Source: a virus. Taken from it: a DNA stretch of 41,058 nucleotides. The notes beneath the pieces were generated by a model. It was given only the letters and a program-made list of their open reading frames with translations, had not been told where the DNA came from and made no database searches. Below, piece by piece: positions 29,499 to 37,160 of the stretch (position 1 is its first letter; the number at the start of each line of letters is the position of its first letter). The translations under genes were made by a program, and so were the position numbers. The stretch is taken from the IMG/VR virus record IMGVR_UViG_3300046376_000136, positions 1-41,058 of that record. The stretch is one strand, 5' to 3'.

Positions 29499-30229
29499 TA
29501 GGTTGCGCTCCGGGCTTGTACGCCTTGCTGTGTGGTCAGTTGGTTCCTACCTGCTTCACCCATCAGGGCAAGCCACTCTCCAATGAAGATGTTGCGTTGG
29601 GTGGCGGTGAGTCCGTCTTGCGCTCCTAGCAGGTGGGAGATAAATTTCTGCGCCCATACCGCTTGGCGAACGTCCTTGGTGATCATGGAGAGCAGAGCCA
29701 AAAATCCCCATTCGTAGATGTAGCCAAGATGATCGGGAATCGGTGCCCATGACGATGCCGTTGAGGTCACGGTTGGCGAGGCGTTCTGATAGAAGCCGTC
29801 CAGCAGATAGGATTTATCGGGCAGGGCATTGATGCGGAGGGTTATGCTGTCGTCGTCCTGGGCTTGCACGGCGATGCTCTGCGGTCGCATAACTGCACTT
29901 TCAGCGGCGAGGCTGGAGACGATGGGAAGCTCTTTCACTTCGCCGGTCGACACGTCGGTCAGCCATGCTTTTTCGAGAAATCCAAAGTTGGTTGTGTTGA
30001 GTAAGTAATCCTGCACGATATCTTCATCGCCAAAGGCGTCGACGGTGGGGATGGGAACCTCGAATACGGTACGGTTCCACGGCCACTTGAAGGGTGCGCC
30101 AAGCATGGTTTGCTTGATGAGGTTCGCGGCGGTGATCGCGGGGTCGCCGTTCGAGATATTCGCCGGTTGGTAGCCGATGAAGGGCAGCGAAAACAGAATG
30201 CTGGATTGAATGTTGCGCGTCACTGGCAT
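29498..30229 (-). CDS. Head-tail connector protein, paralogue of its neighbour (243 aa)
   Basis: AANLIKQTMLGAPFKWPWNR, then VFEVPIPTVDAFGDEDIVQD and FGFLEKAWLTDVSTGEVKEL matches the neighbouring protein's ISNTVMGEMLSVRFPWKWNR region in order and spacing. The C-terminal region is helical (GYIYEWGFLALLSMITKDVR, QKFISHLLGAQDGLT). The position between portal/capsid and the large tail protein suggests a gatekeeper or tubular A-type connector. Confidence 0.65.
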   Translation of the reverse strand: MPVTRNIQSSILFSLPFIGYQPANISNGDPAITAANLIKQTMLGAPFKWPWNRTVFEVPIPTVDAFGDEDIVQDYLLNTTNFGFLEKAWLTDVSTGEVKELPIVSSLAAESAVMRPQSIAVQAQDDDSITLRINALPDKSYLLDGFYQNASPTVTSTASSWAPIPDHLGYIYEWGFLALLSMITKDVRQAVWAQKFISHLLGAQDGLTATQRNIFIGEWLALMGEAGRNQLTTQQGVQARSAT

Positions 30230-30232
30230 TCG

Positions 30233-31219
30233 CTACCTCCATCCCCAGCGGTATGGGTATGGCCCTTGATCCTGAATGAAGCTGGGAGAGGCGATGGGCT
30301 GGTCGGGATAGAAGCCTTTGCTTTCGTCCTCGCGGTCGCCCTGGCGTGCGGCGGCGGCGACGGAGTCCAGCCATGCTTGTTTCATCTTGTCGAAACGGGC
30401 TAGGACGGCGGGGTTAGAGGAATAGCGGTGGGCATAGGCAATGAAGCCGTCGATGAACCATTTGGAGTATTCATCGGGGATGGGGTCGATGAACTGGCCT
30501 AGGTTGATGAAGCGCGGCGGCTGCTTCATCTGCGCGAAGATTCGCACGAGCCAAACGTTTCCTCCCATCGGGGGGCGGGGAAGAAACCGGAAGCCTTGCG
30601 CGAGAGGATCGGCAACCGTCCATATACAGGTGCCGTCGGTAATAAAATAACCTGCGGCTGCGTTAACTGGCGCTAGGGGTGGGGTGGTGCCGGTCGTGCC
30701 GTACTGGGTCAGCACCAAAATATTACCGTTGGCGTCGGTGATGTTGGTTACGTTGTTGTTGTTGGTGATCGCTTGGCCTACGGGATTGGTGTAGATGATT
30801 CCCGGTCCCGGCCATCGTCCGTACTCAAGCTGGTTGTTCTGAAACCAACACACTTCGCCGGGGAAGCCTCCGACAGAGTTGTCGATGGCGATGTCCCGCA
30901 CGGCTGTAATCGGCCATGACGGGGGCGGAACCTGAGTGTTGTTGATGTCGATGCGAACGCCGTTCTCCAGCCATCCGATGTTGTTGACGTTGATGGTTGC
31001 GTAGTCCTGTTGCAACGGGGTCAGCACGAACGCGGGAACCCTGGCCCGGTTCCACTTCCACGGAAACCGCACACTCAGCATCTCTCCCATCACGGTATTG
31101 CTGATGGAGAGCGCGGGTTGCGCGGCGTAGCCTCCGGTGGATTTGAGAACCGGGGTGAGGTCGCCCATTACGGAAACCTCGTCCACGATGTTCATCAGTT
31201 GCACGTTGCTGTTTCCCAT
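30233..31219 (-). CDS. Head-tail connector protein, larger paralogue (328 aa)
   Basis: Shares with the previous entry the signature FPWKWNRARVPAFVLTPLQQ, then INVNNIGWLENG. It carries an extra insertion of about 60 residues (NNNVTNITDANGNILVLTQY, TCIWTVADPLAQGF), and the C-terminal half is helical (WFIDGFIAYAHRYSSNPAVL). Two related connectors in tandem suggest a duplication giving two stacked rings in the tail. A TGTAGTTAT site (31232-31240) overlaps the stop of the upstream gene. Confidence 0.65.
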   Translation of the reverse strand: MGNSNVQLMNIVDEVSVMGDLTPVLKSTGGYAAQPALSISNTVMGEMLSVRFPWKWNRARVPAFVLTPLQQDYATINVNNIGWLENGVRIDINNTQVPPPSWPITAVRDIAIDNSVGGFPGEVCWFQNNQLEYGRWPGPGIIYTNPVGQAITNNNNVTNITDANGNILVLTQYGTTGTTPPLAPVNAAAGYFITDGTCIWTVADPLAQGFRFLPRPPMGGNVWLVRIFAQMKQPPRFINLGQFIDPIPDEYSKWFIDGFIAYAHRYSSNPAVLARFDKMKQAWLDSVAAAARQGDREDESKGFYPDQPIASPSFIQDQGPYPYRWGWR

Positions 31220-31236
31220 CGCTGGCCTCTGTGTAG

Positions 31237-31455
31237 TTATTGCTTCTGCTGCTGCTGCGGTGGGGTCGCTGGTTTGCCCTTCTTCTCCACATCGGGAAGG
31301 TCGCGTGCTTTGGCGGCGTCCGCGAAAAGCTGTTGTGTTTTCGCGTTCTGCTCAAGCTGCTGTTTGTAGGCGTCGTCGTTGGCGGCTTCGTTCGCCTCGG
31401 CCAGGGCTTGTAGTTTCAGGCGTTGTTCGCGGGGTGTGATGATTGTTTCGGTCAT
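31237..31455 (-). CDS. Small charged helical protein (72 aa)
   Basis: EQRLKLQALAEANEAANDDA and the following QLEQNAKTQQLFADAAKARD form one long helix; the tail is Pro/Gln-rich (KPATPPQQQQKQ). ATG 31455 has AAAGGA about 11 bases before it. No family recognised; a minor structural or scaffold-like protein is likely by position. Confidence 0.5.
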   Translation of the reverse strand: MTETIITPREQRLKLQALAEANEAANDDAYKQQLEQNAKTQQLFADAAKARDLPDVEKKGKPATPPQQQQKQ

Positions 31456-31476
31456 GGCGAGATAATCCTTTCGTTG

Positions 31477-31947
31477 CTAGGCTGCGTCTTCGTCGCGGTG
31501 GATGACGAAGAGTTGGGTTCCGCTCATCTCGTTATCGGTTGGCAAATTGAGCCACCACTGGTACTCCTGATAGAGCCGTCTGTACTCGGCCTTCTGTTCC
31601 GGGGTGGACTTCTTGAGGTTGAGCGCGGGGTCGGGCGGCTCGACGATCTTGGAGCATCGCTGACAGACGATAATGATGGGTCCGTGGCAAAGCTGATGCT
31701 TGACGACGGCATAGTTACTGTCATTGCCGTGGGACAACATCTCCACACCCTTGCCGCCTTTCTTATGCCAGCAACCGGCTTGCTGTGCCTTCTGCCGCGC
31801 TCTCGCGTTATTGATATCGACATCACGCGCTAACATGCGGCGGCGGTTGCTTTCTTTGCGGTCGCGCATCTGCGTGATGCGCTCCTTCGTCTCCTCAAGC
31901 TGTAGCTGCTCTAGCTCGGCGGTGATTGAAACCTTGTCCAATGGCAT
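31477..31947 (-). CDS. Zinc-ribbon-like protein of the structural module (156 aa)
   Basis: The N-terminal half is a charged helix (AELEQLQLEETKERITQMRD). The second part carries CWHKKGG, HQLCHGP and IIVCQRCSK, Cys/His clusters spaced like a zinc ribbon, then an aromatic segment (YRRLYQEYQWWLNLP). ATG 31947 follows AGGAAAGAGG, itself just after a TGTAGTTAC site (31967-31975). Function unknown; it follows the capsid gene. Confidence 0.6.
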   Translation of the reverse strand: MPLDKVSITAELEQLQLEETKERITQMRDRKESNRRRMLARDVDINNARARQKAQQAGCWHKKGGKGVEMLSHGNDSNYAVVKHQLCHGPIIIVCQRCSKIVEPPDPALNLKKSTPEQKAEYRRLYQEYQWWLNLPTDNEMSGTQLFVIHRDEDAA

Positions 31948-32028
31948 TGGCTGTTCCTCTTTCCTGTGTAGTTACTGGAGAGAGGGAGATAAGACGACAA
32001 GCGCCTAACAAGCCCCCTTCTCCCCCCT

Positions 32029-32054
32029 CCGTTGCGTTGCTCGTTACGCAACGG
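32029..32054 (-). terminator. Hairpin downstream of the capsid gene
   Basis: CCGTTGCGT (32029-32037) pairs perfectly with ACGCAACGG (32046-32054) around an 8-nt loop. On the - strand it is followed by GGAGGGGGGAGAAGGGGG, not a U-run, so it may be an RNA processing or stability hairpin rather than a terminator. Confidence 0.45.
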
Positions 32055-32067
32055 TCTCTCCAGCTTT

Positions 32068-33213
32068 TTAGGTGATGACCGACTGTGCATCCGTGTAGCG
32101 GACACGTTGAACCGGGTCCGGTGGCAGGGTGCAGGTGTACATCGTGTTGTACGAAGCAAACCCGCCGATCATGCGCGAAGGATCGTAGCCGCTCGGCTCC
32201 GTCAATCGACGTACCCAGACGTTCAAGTTTCTCCAGTCGCCGTCACCAATTTGCGTGTTCTCTTTCGCGCCGAAAGAGATTCCGATAATCCCGTCTTTAC
32301 CGATGACATAGGTGCGGAGTTTGTTCGGGGTTCCGACGGTCAGCTTGACGAGCGTGGATTGATGGAAGCTCGCGCCTCCCCAGTCAATCACTGCCACTTC
32401 ATCGCCGTCCGGTGAGGGAAGCTCGCGCAATTTCTCCTGGCCTTCCGCCGTTCTCTTCAGAACATCGGTAATGCCGTTGGGTTGAGTGCTGATCAGGATG
32501 TCTCCGACAATCAGCGGATGGATGACTCCGGTAAAGCGTCCTTGGTCGAAGGGCAACGCATTGACGGCGGCTAGAGACTGCACCATCGAAGTGATGTCCT
32601 GCGCGATAAGTCCGGTGCCAATCGGTACATGGACTACGGTTGCATCAACGACGCTGGCTCCGTCGACGGTGTTCTGAATGATGATGTTGATGACCTGGGC
32701 CATGCGGTATGCCATCTGAACCCCCAACGCTTCGAGCGCGGGGTCGAGGGCAGTTTGCAGAGCGTACGTTGAGATATTCGCGTAGTCGGCATAGTTTCCG
32801 ATGGTGCTGGTGTTCGACACGACCGACACGGTTAGGCCGGTTCCTATCGTTCCTTCCGGTGCCTGCGTCGTCGGCGGAGCCGGAAGATTTTGATACATGA
32901 ACAGTTGCAATTTATTACCGGAGTTCTCGTCCAGCGTGCGCCGCGCGGTGCATCGAACCCACGGCGTCTCCGCCTTCAGGTTCTCGACGAAAACCTTGTC
33001 GTAACTAGTAACTACACTTTGCGGCAAGTTGGTGGTTAAGTTGGAGGCTGGCGACACGCCAACCCCCAACGCGCCGTGAACGCGATAACGCGCTACGTCT
33101 CCCGTCCAAAAGAAGAGTTGACCGCCAACACCTGCGGCAAACTCGATGAACGGAATCACTATATTCCGGCAAAACTTCCTGCCGCGCTCGGCGGCTATGG
33201 ATGTATTCCGCAT
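32068..33213 (-). CDS. Major capsid protein, N4-gp56-like (381 aa)
   Basis: Length and layout fit the N4-gp56 family of HK97-fold capsid proteins: VVTSYDKVFVENLKAETPWV near the N-terminus, RRTLDENSGNKLQLFMYQNL, then YADYANISTYALQTALDPAL, with a helical stretch (ALGVQMAYRMAQVINIIIQN). A late part has VIGKDGIIGISFGAKE and a final DPSRMIGGFASYNTMYT. The scaffold gene lies 24 bp upstream, the usual order. ATG 33213 follows AGAGGGGGATAGTCAC. The exact N-terminus is uncertain, since the first 40 residues are unlike the family. Confidence 0.75.
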   Translation of the reverse strand: MRNTSIAAERGRKFCRNIVIPFIEFAAGVGGQLFFWTGDVARYRVHGALGVGVSPASNLTTNLPQSVVTSYDKVFVENLKAETPWVRCTARRTLDENSGNKLQLFMYQNLPAPPTTQAPEGTIGTGLTVSVVSNTSTIGNYADYANISTYALQTALDPALEALGVQMAYRMAQVINIIIQNTVDGASVVDATVVHVPIGTGLIAQDITSMVQSLAAVNALPFDQGRFTGVIHPLIVGDILISTQPNGITDVLKRTAEGQEKLRELPSPDGDEVAVIDWGGASFHQSTLVKLTVGTPNKLRTYVIGKDGIIGISFGAKENTQIGDGDWRNLNVWVRRLTEPSGYDPSRMIGGFASYNTMYTCTLPPDPVQRVRYTDAQSVIT

Positions 33214-33237
33214 GTGACTATCCCCCTCTGTGGGAAG

Positions 33238-34047
33238 TCACGCGCCTAGAGCATCGACCGCTTTCCTAAAGGCTGGGTCTCGCAATTTCTCCTGATACTC
33301 CGCCCTCGACATACGCTCGATATCTGCGCGTGTGATCTTCTTGGGCGTTGGCGGCGGGGGTGCGGTGGCGGATGCATCACTGCTCCGAATCCCTGTCGAT
33401 ACGCTCCGTGGTCTGGTGTTCGTAGGAGAGGGAGAGTTAGGCTCCGGCTGTCCGTTCGGTTTGGGGCCGTCCGTTGGCTCTGTCGGCCATGCGATGAGTT
33501 CGCCCTGGTCGGAGAGTGTTTGGTAAACAAGCGCAAGGTTGTTGCGCGTTAGGTCTAGATTGTTGTCTTTCAGTGCGGCGAAAAGTTTGTCGCGGTTCTG
33601 CTGTACCGGGTAGTAATCGGGGTTGGCCTGAACGAACGCAACCGCCTCATCTTTGTAGTACTGGTCGCGCTGCTCCTCGGTCATGCTGGCGAGTCGTTTG
33701 GTCGATTCACGCGGGGTAACTCCGCCCTGCGCGTGCGTGACGATCTCCGTCACGGTCTCCACTACTTTTTCTGGGTCGGTAATGTCCGTCGATAGCCGTA
33801 GCTTGTCAGCGGGGCTTAGCTCTTTCGCTTCGGTTTTGAGTGCTTGGGGTACCCTCGCTTGATCGGGCCTTCGCAGACGGCTGATTTCACGATTCGCGTT
33901 TGCCTGGGACTGCAACAGCGCGTCGGCAACCTCTTTGTAGGTTTTGCCTTTGAAGGTGGAGATTCGTGCTCCGGCTGCGTTTTCGATGACGGCGATGTAG
34001 TCGCCGTTTTGATCGGGTTCACCATCATTGAGCCATTCGTATTTCAT
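33238..34047 (-). CDS. Capsid scaffolding protein (269 aa)
   Basis: Helical, Gln/Glu/Lys-rich protein with heptads (YKEVADALLQSQANANREIS, TPRESTKRLASMTEEQRDQY), a Pro/Ser/Thr-rich disordered stretch (about 190-230) and a C-terminal capsid-binding helix-like segment (TRADIERMSRAEYQEKLRDP and AFRKAVDALG). This, and its position just before the capsid gene, are typical of scaffolds. ATG 34047 follows GAGGAGAAACA. Confidence 0.75.
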   Translation of the reverse strand: MKYEWLNDGEPDQNGDYIAVIENAAGARISTFKGKTYKEVADALLQSQANANREISRLRRPDQARVPQALKTEAKELSPADKLRLSTDITDPEKVVETVTEIVTHAQGGVTPRESTKRLASMTEEQRDQYYKDEAVAFVQANPDYYPVQQNRDKLFAALKDNNLDLTRNNLALVYQTLSDQGELIAWPTEPTDGPKPNGQPEPNSPSPTNTRPRSVSTGIRSSDASATAPPPPTPKKITRADIERMSRAEYQEKLRDPAFRKAVDALGA

Positions 34048-34056
34048 TGTTTCTCC

Positions 34057-34449
34057 TCATTGGTAGTCCTCTGCGTCGGATGGCATCGGGCGGGTGGGGT
34101 CGAGTATGTTCTCGATCAACTGTTCCTCTGCGGTTGATTCCGGTACTGAGGGTTTCTTAGCAACACTGCTGAGATAGAGTGAGATTTCAGCGTCCATTTT
34201 TTGTTGCAGGTGCGTGAATATCTGCCACGCTGCCTTGGTCATTTTGTGTTTCGCCAACACTGACGCCTCTTTCTCGGCGTCGGTGTTGATGAGTTCGGTT
34301 TCGATTTCGATACAACACATCTCCATCACGTCGAGCACGTCAGACCACGCCTCGCCATTGCGGACGTTGAAGAGATTGCGGCGTGCCTGCGGGGTTAGCT
34401 GCGCGGTCACTCCGAATCGTCTCTCCGTGCGGATGGCGGTCTCGATCAT
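34057..34449 (-). CDS. Small head-module protein (130 aa)
   Basis: ATG 34449 (MIETAIRTERRFG) overlaps the previous stop by ATGA; the longer frame from 34683 lies over that gene and is rejected. Helical protein with LTPQARRNLFNVRNGEAWSD, a cysteine pair (MCCIEIETELIN) and a long helix near WQIFTHLQQKMDAEISLYL. No recognised family. Position between portal and scaffold suggests a head-assembly role. Confidence 0.6.
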   Translation of the reverse strand: MIETAIRTERRFGVTAQLTPQARRNLFNVRNGEAWSDVLDVMEMCCIEIETELINTDAEKEASVLAKHKMTKAAWQIFTHLQQKMDAEISLYLSSVAKKPSVPESTAEEQLIENILDPTRPMPSDAEDYQ

Positions 34450-34841
34450 GCGATTGCCTCCTGCTCCTCGCTCGCATCGTGTTGAGCGAGTCTCTTGGCT
34501 GCGGCGCTGGCGGGTACATCTCCCTCCAATAACTTCATTTCGGCCTCTGTTACGGAGCGTACGTCGCGGAGCATGAATCCAACCTGAAGGCATATCTCCC
34601 CCAGTCTGGTAATCCGGGCGAAGTATTTTCCTGAATTCCCCATCTCCGTTTGCGTGAGGTCTTCTATCAAGCCGCGCTCCCACAAGGGCTGCATGATCTG
34701 CTCCAGCGTCAACACGTCGTCTTCGTCGCGGAGTGCGCCAATGCCGATACCGCCAAAACGATCGCGGCGCTTTTGTTCGACAAGCATTTCGAGGGCGCGG
34801 CGATGGCGGAGCGGGATAGCCATGAACTTAGCGGATTCCAT
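34446..34841 (-). CDS. Small head-module protein (131 aa)
   Basis: ATG 34841 overlaps the portal's TGA (TGATG) and has GGAGGAAGTTG before it; the long frame from 35144 runs inside the portal gene and is rejected. It may contain a winged-helix-like arrangement (LTLEQIMQPLWERGLIEDLT, then GKYFARITRLGEICLQVG). Function unknown. Confidence 0.6.
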   Translation of the reverse strand: MESAKFMAIPLRHRRALEMLVEQKRRDRFGGIGIGALRDEDDVLTLEQIMQPLWERGLIEDLTQTEMGNSGKYFARITRLGEICLQVGFMLRDVRSVTEAEMKLLEGDVPASAAAKRLAQHDASEEQEAIA

Positions 34842-36958
34842 CAACTTCCTCCTGACGTGCCGAAGAATTGGCTTGCCTGCATCTGGCGCTCGTCGGCGGT
34901 GCGCTCGGCAAAACTGGCGGCGCGTTCGAGCGGCGATTCCACAAGCGTTTTGTGGGTGGTGTCTACGCTCTTGCTGGCAATTCGCCCGGCAATTTTTTTG
35001 TCTTCCAATTCCATGTCGTTTTGGTGCTTCTGCTGTAGCTCTGCCGCGCTCGCCTGGGCTTTGATCGCCATAGGATTCTGTTGCGTCATCGTCTGCATTT
35101 CCTGTGGCGTCATCGGGACAATCAGGTCGGCGCGGTTCTTCCACTCCGACATATCCAGCACCATCTTTACTAGCTCCATCACATTGACCTTGTAGCCAAT
35201 CTGCGAGAGTTGCTGAATGAGTGCCTGATTGCCGAAGACTTCCAACAGGAAGGGAAGGGCCTGGGCCATGCGGTTCCGTGCGGCCAGCTTGGTTCCGGCC
35301 AGCGTCTCAAACTTCACGTTGGTCTTCATGAAGTCGCCAAAGTCCACGATGAGGTCTTGGGTGCGCTCACCAATCCGGTCGCGGATTTCTTTGATCGGCA
35401 TCCGCTCCTTCGTCATCTGGAATAAGAAGTTGAGGAAGGGCAAAAAAACCCCGTCGATGAATCTCTCGACGGGGCTTTGCAGTCGTCCTGACGATGCGGC
35501 CTGAAGCATCCCGGCTCCCGTGCCAGAATGCCCCACGCTGCTGCCGCGTCCTGGGAGAACGCCTTGTACTGTAGCCTGATCCGCGCCGGTCGCGCCTTCG
35601 CTCGAACCGACAACCGCTTGAATCGCTCTCCAGCCATCGGGGGGTACCTGCGGCTGCGGTACCAGGGCAACGGCTTTGGTGGCATCGTTGCCGTCCACCA
35701 TGCGGATGCCCCCCAGCCTTCGCCGTTGGTCCTGAGTCGGCACATTAGCTCCCCTAGCAATGGCGTACTCGGGCTGAACGGCGAAGGCTAAAATGTCAAG
35801 GATCGCGTTAATCATTCCTTGCTCGACTCGTTGATCCGCGCCGGAGATGCGGCCTACTCCCATTCCATATCCGCTGTTGTCGATGTCCCAATAGTTCGCG
35901 CTCAAAAAGGGTTTTTCGGGGAGTTTGTGTTTGCCGTTGCGGATGACGCATTTCTGTTGCAGCACAGCGCGGCAATCTGTTTTGCTCCACCACTCCAAAA
36001 CCTGCATCGGCTTCAATAGCGGGTCTTCACTCCAGTCCGTGTCCTGCTGCGCGGCATGGTGGACGCTGGTGTTAACCGTCATCGCCTCTTCGGTGCCGTC
36101 GATAGGCTCGGTCTGCTCCTCGTCCGACATAAAGATGTGGCGGAGGATTTCGTCACTGGGGATGTCGTAGTCGGGATTCTCGCGGAGCTTGGTGAGGTCG
36201 TCGTAGTTGAGATAGTGACGGCGAACGATGTACTTGGCTTTCCATAGCTGGTTCGGGTTCTTCCACTTGGGGTCGACAAAAATTTCTCCGAGTTCGCACT
36301 TCTCGAAGACGGGCCGGTTGCGGGTTACCTCTTCCTCGACGACTTCAAACTCGTCGGACTCTTCGGTAAAAACCGTCATCGGTTTGCCTATCGGCATCGG
36401 CACTTGCGGCGGGGCTTTCTTCCTCCGATAGTGCGCCTCGATCTTGGTCTCGGTCTCCCACCCGATGTAGAAAATGACGGTGCCGGAGTTCACCATCCCC
36501 TGAATCCCATAACTACACTCTTGCTTGAAGCAGATTTCATCAAGCAGTTCGGAGACTAGGTCCGTCCATGCCCTTGTCGTGTCCTGGCTGGTGGCAGGGC
36601 GGGGCCGCACTAGGAACGGCGTGGTATCCGAAAAAACAGCCCCTGTTATGGCAGGGGCTAAAGAGTTGGTCTGTTTGGCAACTGTGAAGCGTGAAACGTT
36701 TGACCGGGTGACGGTCGAACCTTCAAACACGCTCATGGTGCGCGGCGATTGATAGAGGATGTCGCTTTCTGACCATTGCAGCGGCCAGCGGCGGTCATTC
36801 TGCCATGCGCTTGCCCGTTCGTAGTCCTGCACCACGATGCTGATAACGGCGGCGTCGGTGTACTTGGGCGGGATGGTCGGGTCGGGAGAGGTCGATACCT
36901 CACGCGGCAAAACCGGCGCATGAGGACTACTCTCCATCTGTAAAACAGCGGACGCCAT
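34841..36958 (-). CDS. Portal protein (705 aa)
   Basis: P22-like portal by length and pattern. It has an N-terminal YERASAWQNDRRWPLQWSES and a wing region with GTVIFYIGWE, EIFVDPKWKN and YIVRRHYL. A stem/clip region holds PFLSANYWDIDNSGYGMGVG and AFAVQPEYA, and a C-terminal helical barrel-like stretch follows (AAELQQKHQNDMELEDKKIA). It forms the dodecameric DNA gate at one capsid vertex. Two intrinsic-terminator-like hairpins oriented with transcription lie inside it (35442-35474 and 36631-36659), which is unusual. ATG 36958 has GAAGGTCTAAG upstream. Confidence 0.85.
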   Translation of the reverse strand: MASAVLQMESSPHAPVLPREVSTSPDPTIPPKYTDAAVISIVVQDYERASAWQNDRRWPLQWSESDILYQSPRTMSVFEGSTVTRSNVSRFTVAKQTNSLAPAITGAVFSDTTPFLVRPRPATSQDTTRAWTDLVSELLDEICFKQECSYGIQGMVNSGTVIFYIGWETETKIEAHYRRKKAPPQVPMPIGKPMTVFTEESDEFEVVEEEVTRNRPVFEKCELGEIFVDPKWKNPNQLWKAKYIVRRHYLNYDDLTKLRENPDYDIPSDEILRHIFMSDEEQTEPIDGTEEAMTVNTSVHHAAQQDTDWSEDPLLKPMQVLEWWSKTDCRAVLQQKCVIRNGKHKLPEKPFLSANYWDIDNSGYGMGVGRISGADQRVEQGMINAILDILAFAVQPEYAIARGANVPTQDQRRRLGGIRMVDGNDATKAVALVPQPQVPPDGWRAIQAVVGSSEGATGADQATVQGVLPGRGSSVGHSGTGAGMLQAASSGRLQSPVERFIDGVFLPFLNFLFQMTKERMPIKEIRDRIGERTQDLIVDFGDFMKTNVKFETLAGTKLAARNRMAQALPFLLEVFGNQALIQQLSQIGYKVNVMELVKMVLDMSEWKNRADLIVPMTPQEMQTMTQQNPMAIKAQASAAELQQKHQNDMELEDKKIAGRIASKSVDTTHKTLVESPLERAASFAERTADERQMQASQFFGTSGGS
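35442..35474 (-). terminator. Intrinsic-terminator-like hairpin inside the portal gene (distal)
   Basis: CCCCGTCGA (35449-35457) pairs perfectly with TCGACGGGG (35466-35474), and seven A residues (35442-35448) give a seven-U run on the portal mRNA. It lies in frame, encoding part of SPVERFIDGVFLP. It has every property of a Rho-independent terminator in the sense direction. Confidence 0.75.
36631..36659 (-). terminator. Intrinsic-terminator-like hairpin inside the portal gene (proximal)
   Basis: AGCCCCTG (36638-36645) pairs perfectly with CAGGGGCT (36652-36659) around a 6-nt loop, and AAAAAA (36631-36636) gives a U-run on the - strand. It encodes APAITGAVFSD near residue 100-110 of the portal. 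Transcripts stopping here would contain only the first 300 or so bases of the portal gene. Confidence 0.7.
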
Positions 36959-37140
36959 GAACTTAGACCTTCAAAACCGTTTGGGGAGAACGGGTTTCGG
37001 GGTCTTGTAAAGGCCCACTTCCGCTGTTTTAGTGGCACTTGAGATATCAGTGCGTTTGTCGGGGCAGAACGACGTTACAAACTCGATTTGCGGATAATAA
37101 GCCCTAACCTCCCTTCAATCAATCTTTCGCTTGGCCTTCC

Positions 37141-37156
37141 CTAGTAAAATTACTAG
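37141..37156. repeat. CTAGTAA/TTACTAG inverted repeat after terminase
   Basis: CTAGTAA (37141-37147) is the exact inverse of TTACTAG (37150-37156) with a 2-bp centre, directly behind the terminase stop and within the 202-bp gap before the portal. It may be a dimer-binding operator. No clear portal promoter was found in the gap. Confidence 0.5.
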
Positions 37157-37160
37157 TTGA

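Noticed and set aside
34841-35144. N-terminal extension of the 131-aa head protein into the portal gene
   Set aside because: The frame continues, but composition is Arg-rich shadow of the portal; ATG 34841 has a strong ribosome site and overlaps the portal stop.
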